Assembly (NCBI GenBank): GCA_036362985.1
Contig: JAYGXS010000010.1
Location: forward strand, 7,323,839 to 7,387,838
Length of the DNA stretch: 64,000 nucleotides
DNA from: Ligula intestinalis
Taxonomy: Eukaryota; Platyhelminthes; Cestoda; Diphyllobothriidea; Diphyllobothriidae
Direction: 5' to 3'
Under the pieces are notes generated by a model. That model ran no database searches, was not told where the DNA came from, and was given only the letters and a program-made list of their open reading frames with translations. The position numbers were made by a program, and so were the translations under genes. Positions 58,601 to 64,000 of the stretch are shown piece after piece. Position 1 is the stretch's first letter. Each line of letters starts with the position of its first letter.

Positions 58601-59305
58601 TAATACAGATTAACAGCACATGACACAGTATTTCAGCCGAAAGATGGGTTTCAGACGTCTGTGCACCAACAATGTCTATTTTTTCGTCTAGCCGCAAACT
58701 TCTTCATTCTAATTCGACGTCGAGGGAAACAACAAATGCATCTGTCATGTTTTGTTGCTTAATGTCCCCAATTGACTGAAGTGTCATTTGAAGTGTAAAT
58801 GGAGCACAGTCCTCGAATGCGCTTTGCTTTTTTTATAAGCCATTGTACTAATCTATGTTGAGATGCAATAGACATGGAGGGAATTGGTCGCAGAATTATG
58901 TCTTGTTTACCTTCGTCCTAAAACCATTGTGAATTCTTTACTGCCAATTTTTTGCAGCCTCGACAACTTGTGAGAATATTCGTTGCCAGAGCAAAGACAT
59001 GGACTGCATGTACCACCACAAAACTCGCCAACCTGTTTGCATGGACTGCCAAAGTAGTCCACCCAATTGCAATCCTATCATCTCCTCGCACCTGAGTACT
59101 CGGGCGTCCTTTCAATTATCACAACTCACCCAGCGGATGACGCAAGTATTCGGGGATCCCCGTTGGCATGGCAACGTAGTGACAAATGACTGGCCTCTCG
59201 TCTGCGGTAGCAATAGGCAGACCTTTCCCAATACCTGTTTCCTGCACGTCTACAGTTGCTTGACGCGCAAGTACATTGATATGGTCTCTGTGGGATCCTG
59301 CTCGG
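52464..59305 (+). CDS. Follistatin-like secreted TGF-beta antagonist (spliced, 3' part beyond window)
   Basis: Five exons join in phase: 52464-52668, 52762-52956, 53588-53919, 55156-55435 and 58958-59305. Together they give about 453 codons. They encode a signal peptide, a follistatin N-terminal (TB) domain and three follistatin modules, each made of a small EGF-like part plus a Kazal domain. This is the vertebrate follistatin order. Follistatins are extracellular and bind activin/BMP-type ligands to block receptor access; flatworms have such ligands. Introns carry typical GT/AG ends. The open 3' end (phase 1) shows the gene continues, possibly at 63932. The protein is already longer than vertebrate follistatin (about 344 residues) because of insertions, notably in module 3. 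Confidence 0.85.
52762..52956 (+). CDS. Exon 2: follistatin N-terminal (TB) domain
   Basis: Translation begins GGSCFRLRLPSGICHRLI, then DVSREECCDLGG, then GREGITGCEYACSDR. The six-cysteine pattern C, C, CC, C, C and the EECC motif are those of the follistatin N-terminal (TGF-beta-binding-like) domain, which contacts the ligand. Acceptor TTCCTTCTAAG and donor GTGAGT are good, and both borders are phase 1. The exon is a single complete domain, as in vertebrates. Confidence 0.85.
53588..53919 (+). CDS. Exon 3: follistatin module 1
   Basis: After the split Arg codon the exon reads TYETCKNITCDDGYKCTI, then AVCECSTECTALEYL, then GPVCTTDLRRFRNRCDFI. This is the EGF-like plus Kazal layout of a follistatin module, with ten cysteines up to EEAVC. 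A potential N-glycosylation site (NIT) lies in the first part. A C-terminal extension (from PPDNSVCWPARRYN to SGRNL) goes beyond the usual module. The exon ends in phase 0 before GTAAGT, unlike the phase 1 borders elsewhere. Confidence 0.85.
53920..55155 (+). other. Intron 3, with a SINE-like insertion
   Basis: The intron has donor GTAAGT and acceptor TGTTTTAG, both in phase 0. It holds a family A SINE-like copy at 54.32-54.50 kb in antisense orientation. The open frame at 54378-54590 lies in that repeat. Confidence 0.7.
54325..54500 (-). repeat. SINE-like family A copy in intron 3
   Basis: The + strand shows CATTTCTGACTTATGAGCC, then ATCGTCAGCCAGTC, and a tRNA-like head ending GAGCTGCGGGCTCGTCGGC. 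On the minus strand this gives an A-box-like GCTCAATGGTGAGAACG. The order matches the copies at 29.9 and 59.9 kb. Confidence 0.6.
55156..55435 (+). CDS. Exon 4: follistatin module 2 (diverged)
   Basis: The exon starts KVCSRSQVCLIRLFSGEAG and ends with a clear Kazal half: VPLCATNNQTYRNQCELRKA, then a short link, then IRIAYLGACKG. The TYRNQCELRKA and AYLGAC motifs fit vertebrate module 2. The Cys usually following LRKA is replaced (RKASIRRG), and only seven cysteines are present, so one should be unpaired. The EGF-like half is also poorly kept and has a spacer rich in S, D and E. Donor GTAAGT leaves phase 1. Confidence 0.8.
55605..55700 (+). repeat. Repeat family 3, copy 2
   Basis: GTGCACCCAATATACG, then GAAACGGTGGTTATAGGG, then TTTTATGGGTGACGAAT align with copy 1 at 39.8 kb. 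Confidence 0.5.
56055..56155 (-). repeat. Repeat family 3, copy 3 (inverted)
   Basis: The + strand CCACAAAACCCCTATAACTA is the inverse of the family core. It lies about 400 bases from copy 2, so the two could pair as a large hairpin in the pre-mRNA of intron 4. Confidence 0.5.
56930..57225. other. GC-rich block in intron 4
   Basis: This is a GC-rich island with open frames on both strands (56937-57185 and 57031-57222 on +, 56949-57215 on -). No domain is recognised in any of them. The splice phases of exons 4 and 5 already agree without it, so it is unlikely to be a constitutive exon. Confidence 0.3.
57723..58880 (-). mobile_element. PLE-5, Penelope-like reverse transcriptase remnant (antisense in intron 4)
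   Basis: A 324-codon minus-strand frame (58697-57723) reads KIDIVGAQTSE, then NVQLIFNGQLFRQMDGVA, then FTIVDSEEEVDD. It continues through RFIQRNSNYLQQAF, ICLHIKGDEISNTIKRRLR and ERTNNAAKFVIV. This spans the palm and thumb of a Penelope-type reverse transcriptase. Upstream in another frame, DAFVVSLDVE marks the motif A region before a stop. The YxDD catalytic site is altered (LYYITFIFT replaces it). The frame then passes into LGRTQKQLAARAAVHLP and ITKHVLDSSYSIDIKTAF. That is the second half of a GIY-YIG domain, joined across a deletion that removed the GIY half. The element is inactive despite the long open frame. Confidence 0.75.
58958..59305 (+). CDS. Exon 5: follistatin module 3
   Basis: The exon reads CENIRCQSKDMDCMYHHKTR, then PVCMDCQSSPPNCNP. 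After an insert of about 45 residues it continues WPLVCGSNRQTFPNTCFLHV, YSCLTRKYIDMVSVGSCS. Ten cysteines and the VCGSN...F.N.C......C Kazal signature fit a follistatin module. The insert between the EGF-like and Kazal parts is unusual. Acceptor TTTTTTGCAG and donor GTTAGT are both phase 1. The minus-strand frames over this exon are shadows. Confidence 0.85.
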
Positions 59306-59904
59306 GTTAGTTTGCATCGTACTTCGTGCTTTGCTCTTATCAATATTTTCAATGAAACTGCATACTTTGAGATGCTGCGCAAGTTATTGCAAGAGAAAGA
59401 TAGATAGCGAGAGATGGAGAAAAATGCTTTATTTTTAAGGCAATTTTCCAAGTTTTTCTAGTAAAAAATGGCTCCATTCATGGAGGTCAACAGAAATGAT
59501 AATAAAATAGTCAAAATTTAAAAGTTTACATTAAATTTACATCGGCTATAGAAACAGGTCAGATTTCGACCGCGGAAGATCCGTTGTTTCACACTTGAGG
59601 TAGCATGCTAGAAATGGAAGTATATATTGCTGATACGCCTATGTACGGCAAGAAATAAAACGTAAGTGTCGGCGCATATAACGGGGAGATTTCGCAACCA
59701 CATATATATCAAGAAAATTATTGCGGAAATAAGTAGGTGCATGCCATGGAGGAAAATGGAAAGGCCATGACTTCTAAGGGCCATACCCTATATTTTACTG
59801 AAAATTTGACCAACGGAATAGCCGAACTTTTCGTTGTTGCATCATGCAGCAGCAGAAACCTCGACAAAATCCGTGTCTCAGTTTAACATCATTTCTTTTA
59901 TGAT

Positions 59905-60085
59905 AAGATGGATCCAACAAAGACTACGGAGACCAGAATGGCTATTTCCGGCTTATGAGCCGTTATCAGCCAGTCATACCCAATTTCAAGGGTTTGAACC
60001 CTCAAGATTCGAACTCGGGACCTTCAATAATTGAGCAAAATATTCTACCTCGGAATCATGGGCTCGTTGTTTTGTCGGTTTTGAT
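59905..60085 (-). repeat. SINE-like family A, best minus-strand copy
   Basis: The + strand has GGATCCAACAAAGACTACGG, GGCTATTTCCGGCTTATGAG, TTATCAGCCAGTC, and AAGATTCGAACTCGGGACC. The last is the inverse of a strong B box (GGTCCCGAGTTCGAATCTT). A GGCTCGTTGTTTTGTC end closes the tRNA-like head. The open frame at 59834-60034 is repeat. Confidence 0.65.
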
Positions 60086-60302
60086 CGTGAATATGATGGA
60101 ACTGAGATGTTCATTCGATCTGTCTGGTTAGGGCAGATACTTGTCCCAAAAGTGCTTTGAGTTACATCAGGTTGTCAGATGCACTGTATGATATATTTGA
60201 GGTTGATAAGCTATAGACTGACATCCCTCAAGTAACAGCCTGAAGGCACTTCCTGGGCAATTATATGCCCTAACCAGATAGGTCTGATGAACACTACAGT
60301 TC

Positions 60303-60330
60303 CATATATATATATATATCTATATATATT
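60303..60330. repeat. AT dinucleotide microsatellite
   Basis: An ATATATATATATATAT run followed by CTATATATAT. Confidence 0.75.
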
Positions 60331-60370
60331 GCTAATAGAAACGAAGATGCGCGTCCCCGGACATGGAGGA

Positions 60371-60590
60371 GAGGATGTGGTAATCTTGGGAACCATTAAT
60401 GTATCGTCCTGACGTTTCAACAGCGTGCAGGCTTTTGTCCTCTGCATTGGAAAGAACCATATTGACTATAACTTCCAATACCTTTAAGCACTGTGAGGCA
60501 CAAAACAATAAGCACCTCTAATTTCGGAAGCCTGTACGCTTTTGAAACGTCAGGACGATAAAAAAATGGTTCCCGAGATCACCTCATCTT
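60371..60590. repeat. Inverted repeat with ~64 bp arms
   Basis: The arms at 60371-60434 and 60528-60590 are inverse copies. TGGGAACCATTAATGTATCG faces CGATAAAAAAATGGTTCCC, and TCGTCCTGACGTTTCAACAG faces TTGAAACGTCAGGACGA. The spacer is about 93 bases. A small foldback or MITE remnant is likely. Confidence 0.65.
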
Positions 60591-61164
60591 CTTATCGATA
60601 TATATCGATCAAAATATATGCTTTTAAACTGTGGCAGCTCTTACTCATTTACTTGAAAATCGTTTTATACTCTGGTGTTCGCAACAAAAACGTATGCAGG
60701 TAGCTGCGTGAATATGTAATCCTCATAGGCGACCAGTTCTGATTCAAAAGTAGTGCTGACAATGGAGAAACAGACTAGGATTGCGATCGTGTGTACTATT
60801 AACAGTCATTGGTTGACCATATGCACAAAAATTGGTGTGTTTTTTGCCTAAATAAATCATTTAGGCTCCATTGCTTCAGGAAAGCAGCAGATTGGTCTGC
60901 GCCTTATCCAGTTTAGCAAGGACAGAGAAAGAACTATTGTTAAACTCATTGAGATTGGATTTGGTGAAGTGCTTACAACCCAATTCAACGGAACTGCACG
61001 TAAAGGACTATGTTTCTCATTTTGACTCCCGCATGTGTGATCCCAAGGAGAAGGAGCATATTCCTTTTTGATGCAGACGTATCCAAGGATTTCCGAATTG
61101 GCCGTTCCCGGTTAATATAGTACGAAGTGCGAAGGATACTTAAATAGGACGATTAAGATGTGTT

Positions 61165-61235
61165 TGACATTGTAACTTACCATGCTAACAGACAAGGTAC
61201 TTGCTGAAAGACCCAGGCACGTGTTTCGCCGTTCT
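61165..61235 (+). repeat. Fragment related to the FB-3 centre
   Basis: ACTTACCATGCTAACAGAC, then AAGGTACTTGCTG, then GGCACGTGTTTCGCC resembles the centre of FB-3 on either strand (ACTTACCATACTAACAGAC and ACACGTGTCTGGGCC). It is probably a partial second copy next to the full element. Confidence 0.5.
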
Positions 61236-61330
61236 TCTGCCACTACTTGACACAGCTGCTGGGGGTTTGGCCCATCAGTGGGTCCCCTGCTTTTCCTATC
61301 TGCTTTCTGGTTGATATACCGGTTTAAAAA

Positions 61331-61771
61331 GTTCAGGTTTTTAATCTCCAGATAAATTAATTTCTGCTCGCTGTATATATCAGTATATATAAGTTCTATA
61401 GGCATAAACCGAAATTGTAAGTGCATCTTTGCATTGAAACCCGTCAACCCAAACGAACTACGCACCTACTGCTGCAGGAAGTCTTGAGTAGTATACATTG
61501 ACGTTGTTACTTACCATACTAACAGACTAACAGCGGCAAAATACTGGCAAAACACGTGTCTGGGCCAATTAGCAAGTACCTAGTATGGTAAGATACAACG
61601 TCAATTTATACTACTTAAGACTTCCTGTGGTAGAAGGTGAATATTTCGTTGGGGTTGACTGGTTTCAATGCAAATATACACTTACAATTTCGGTCTACGC
61701 CTATAGACCTTATATAAAGTGATATATACCGCGATCAGAAATTAATGTCTCTGGAGATTAAAAACGTGAAC
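61331..61771. repeat. Foldback element FB-3
   Basis: Arms of about 190 bases at 61331-61520 and 61582-61771 are inverse copies. TTTTTAATCTCCAGA at the left mirrors TCTGGAGATTAAAAA at the right. AACCGAAATTGTAAGTGC mirrors an ATACACTTACAATTTCGGT block, and GGAAGTCTTGAGTAGTATAC mirrors TACTACTTAAGACTTCC. The 61-base centre has CACGTGTCTGGGCC. The structure is MITE-like. It lies within intron 5 and could form a long RNA hairpin. Confidence 0.75.
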
Positions 61772-62182
61772 GATGTGTTTGTTTGTAAACGTTAGGAAAA
61801 TAAACATTATAGTTCCAGAGCACACATTTTCATCTAGTGGGAGAAAGGTGGATGGCGAATCCGCAAAACAGTGATATACTCATCCGACCCCTCGAAATCT
61901 CACGTGAGGTCATCGGTATGTAAATGTTGCATGACTCACTACACATGGAGCACAGACGGGAGCTTAAAACCTGACACCCGTTTTGCTCACCTTAAAAGCG
62001 AACCAACATGCTGCTTTAACGATGAATCATCCAAAATTTGCATGCAGCAGACTGTACGTTGGTCAGTTGTGAATATGATACAGTAAGCCCACTTGAGCTG
62101 AAAGAGTCCACCTAACAACTGCATATAGAGTACGGCCTTAGGTTAGTGTAACATGCATATATATGCCAATTGTTTTTACTTA

Positions 62183-62837
62183 TTCGCTGATCGGCATTGA
62201 ATTATGTTGTAATACTGATTATCTTGTAGTATTTTCTGAAGTCGTTTCCTAACCGATCGAATGCCGGGTTTTTAACTTGTTTTATTTAAAACGTTTTTAA
62301 TTATATGCTTCTTTATGATTGTGAGTCGCTCATATATATAATGCATCACATACATCAATTTATATATGCTGCTTATAAGATGAACAACATGTTTCACATC
62401 CATTGCATTTTTTTGAGAACTGTATGACTTCCTTCTCAAAAACGTATGCAAATACATAATTTTACTTAAACAGGGTGTACACAGTGCGCAGTTTGTAAAC
62501 CTTGAATTCCTGTGTAGCAGTCACTGGTTCTTAAAATTATTCGGAAAGTTAGAAATATTTGTAAAACCGAAAGATACCCTTCTTTAAATATTATGTTTAA
62601 ATAAACATTTTTTCGCAAAAGCTTTCCATATATATATATGTAAATATACAAAGGCAGTCGAAATCCAGAATATCAATGCATACTACTCAAGTAACCACAG
62701 TTTTCATTAACCGAGGTTTTGTTAGTTGTCACAAAGAAGCTCGTTAAAAAGCCGGCGTCCGATCGTGACTGAAACTTTATTCAGAAAAGACTACACGTTA
62801 ATCAGTATTGCAAACTTACTCAATGCCGTGTAGCGAT
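62183..62837. repeat. Foldback element FB-2 (uninterrupted relative of FB-1)
   Basis: The left end TTCGCTGATCGGCATTGA and the right end CAATGCCGTGTAGCGA are inverse. The arms (about 62183-62480 and 62570-62837) surround a centre with CAGTTTGTAAACCTTGAATT. The termini, arm blocks and centre are homologous to FB-1 at 7811-10191. At about 655 bases it shows the size of the element before the PLE insertion. The central part includes AT microsatellite-like tracts. Confidence 0.65.
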
Positions 62838-63440
62838 AGACTATCAATATTTCGCATATTTTGGCATATAACACGAATTTTACGCAGAACTGTAGACTTC
62901 AGAAGCAAGTGTCAAATGCTTTTCTTAGAAGGACATTGCCCAAATAGGGGGCCCAGTTTTTCGATGCAATGACTAACCAATTTATTCAGTTCTATTTAAT
63001 GAATTTTATTGGCTAAAACTGGGGAAAAGTTCCAAACTTTGACCGGTTTTTGCATGCATTTCCGAAGAATGCATAACCTTGATGTGCTGACTGCGGACTT
63101 GATTGAATCAGAATACCTAAGCCTGAATGCCCACCTACCAAAAGTCATTAGTCCATGAACTGGTGACATTCGTCTAGCGAAACTCAACCAAGACCAAAAT
63201 GCTAGCTGTCGCTGAACGAAGAAATAAAATTGCCATGGTAGCCGCTTACTCGCAAGTGTCAGGCTTTCGACCGAAATAAATCAGCAGTGGCCTGCAAATT
63301 TTCTATATTTCTTGACAATGGGCTCAAGTGGATGCTTTAAAAACCAAAGAAATATGCAACTGATCCTATTAATCACCTAACCAACTTCTCCTTTAATTAA
63401 GTTTCATAGCCGGCCCAATTGTTCGTGGACTTCGAAGTGA
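62838..63440. other. AT-rich stretch, nothing recognised
   Basis: No exon, repeat family or RNA recognised. The minus-strand open frame at 62996-63187 has no domain. Confidence 0.35.
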
Positions 63441-63454
63441 ATACATACATAGAG

Positions 63455-63740
63455 GGGAACTGATAAAGACAATGGATGCCGGAATGGCAAGTTCGGACCT
63501 ACAAGTCGCCATCAGACAGACATATACATGAAATATATATATAAATATACATGATACTAGGTTGCCGCTCAATGATCGGTTTTGGAACTCACTTGACCCG
63601 TCGTGCCTTAGGGTTCGGTTTCGAGCTCCACCAGCGGCCGCTCAACGGCTAACATATAATCGGTGGCATACATTTCAGAAAATGTCAAGAAAGCCTGGTG
63701 TGTCCTTTTCTGGCCTTGTAGCCATCATCAGCCAGCCATT
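63455..63740 (-). repeat. SINE-like family A, rearranged copy or pair
   Basis: TGGATGCCGGAATGGC, then CAAGTCGCCATCAGACAGAC, is one body motif, followed by an ATATATATAAATATA tract. A tRNA-like part with GGTTCGGTTTCGAGCTCC follows. A second body motif (TTTCTGGCCTTGTAGCC, then ATCATCAGCCAGCC) lies at 63.70-63.74 kb. Two nested or adjacent insertions are likely. The open frame at 63562-63867 lies over it. Confidence 0.5.
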
Positions 63741-63931
63741 TCTTGCCCCAGGTATGGAAAATTTTCACAAAACCACCAATGCAAAAAACCTGTCATTTTT
63801 CCGTTCTGATGCAATGCAACGCGTCTCATTCAATTTGTTTTTACCTTTTCTCTCACCTTCAGGATAAAAGTCTCCAGCAGGTGTGCTTCGCGCATGCCTT
63901 GTACATAGTCTTCATTAATTGAGTTCGGCAG

Positions 63932-64000
63932 GGGATGTCTTCGATCCAAAGTGCGTCTTTGTCCTCAAGTCCTGCCTGCACGCACGTTTAACGCCATCTC
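63932..64000 (+). CDS. Possible exon 6 of the follistatin-like gene (partial Kazal)
   Basis: After an acceptor GAGTTCGGCAG the sequence reads GDVFDPKCVFVLKSCLHARL and runs off the window. The FDPKC, six residues, then C spacing equals that of exon 5 (FPNTC, six residues, C), so it fits the second half of a Kazal domain. The phase (two bases completing a codon) suits the phase 1 donor of exon 5. The upstream half of this Kazal domain was not found, and the pyrimidine tract is weak. Confidence 0.4.

Larger units (their letters stand above)
55436..58957 (+). other. Intron 4, holding repeats and an antisense PLE
   Basis: This intron is 3.5 kb with donor GTAAGT and acceptor TTTTTTGCAG. It contains two copies of repeat family 3 (55.61-55.70 kb, and inverted at 56.06-56.15 kb), a GC-rich block at 56.93-57.22 kb, and a PLE reverse transcriptase remnant at 57.72-58.88 kb on the minus strand. 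The remnant ends less than 100 bases from the next exon. Confidence 0.7.
59306..63931 (+). other. Intron 5 (provisional), packed with SINE-like and foldback repeats
   Basis: This interval separates exon 5 from the possible exon at 63932. It contains SINE-like copies (59.92 and 63.46 kb), AT microsatellites (60.30, 62.62 and 63.53 kb) and three inverted-repeat structures. An undetected exon may lie here, because exon 5 closes a Kazal domain while the possible next exon supplies only the second half of another. The cysteine-containing frame at 61871-62086 was considered but not accepted. Confidence 0.45.

Noticed and set aside
61871..62086. Cysteine-containing open frame (SSVCKCCMTHYTW, then PTCCFNDESSKIC), considered as a missing follistatin exon
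   Set aside because: The cysteine spacing fits neither the EGF-like nor the Kazal half of a follistatin module, and no good acceptor and donor with phase 1 borders were found.

Overview
This window looks like AT-rich intergenic and intronic DNA from a eukaryote, most likely a parasitic flatworm (tapeworm or fluke). The pointers are spliced exons with GT/AG borders, a follistatin-type secreted protein, many decayed Penelope-like elements (PLEs), a flatworm-style RTE LINE tail and tRNA-derived SINE-like repeats. The lineage call is an inference from the repeat mix. Nothing bacterial is present: no operons, no ribosome binding sites and no long intact ORFs.

The only host gene I can support starts at about 52.4 kb on the + strand and runs off the right edge. 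A TATA box (52382) precedes a signal-peptide exon, a follistatin N-terminal (TB) exon, and exons carrying three follistatin/Kazal modules. A possible further half-Kazal exon lies at the window end. All internal splice phases agree from exon 1 to exon 5, giving about 453 codons. The product would be a secreted antagonist of activin/BMP-type TGF-beta ligands.

The rest is a graveyard of mobile DNA. From 6.6 to 12.2 kb there is a layered stack: a pair of direct repeats of about 0.9 kb flanks a foldback element, and a truncated PLE with inverted terminal arms has inserted into the middle of that foldback. An uninterrupted copy of the same foldback lies at 62.2-62.8 kb. At 13.0-13.7 kb two PLE fragments lie in opposite orientations. 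From 18.6 to 27.1 kb there are six copies of one unclassified retroposon-like repeat plus the 3' end of an RTE LINE (21.35-21.98 kb, - strand). A pogo/CENP-B-like DDE transposase ruin with an internal inversion lies at 34.7-35.7 kb. A second PLE with inverted arms lies at 38.2-39.45 kb, and a third GIY-YIG remnant followed by a minisatellite at 46.95-47.6 kb. A PLE reverse-transcriptase remnant lies antisense inside follistatin intron 4 (57.7-58.9 kb). Foldbacks and SINE-like copies fill intron 5.

An AT-rich repeat family of 1-2 kb recurs at 12.3, 16.1, 42.8 and 47.9 kb, with one copy split by a SINE. Long stretches (about 1-6.6, 30.2-34.7, 40.7-42.8, 44.8-46.9 and 48.8-52.3 kb) show no gene I recognise. 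All similarity statements are by eye; no alignment or database search was run.
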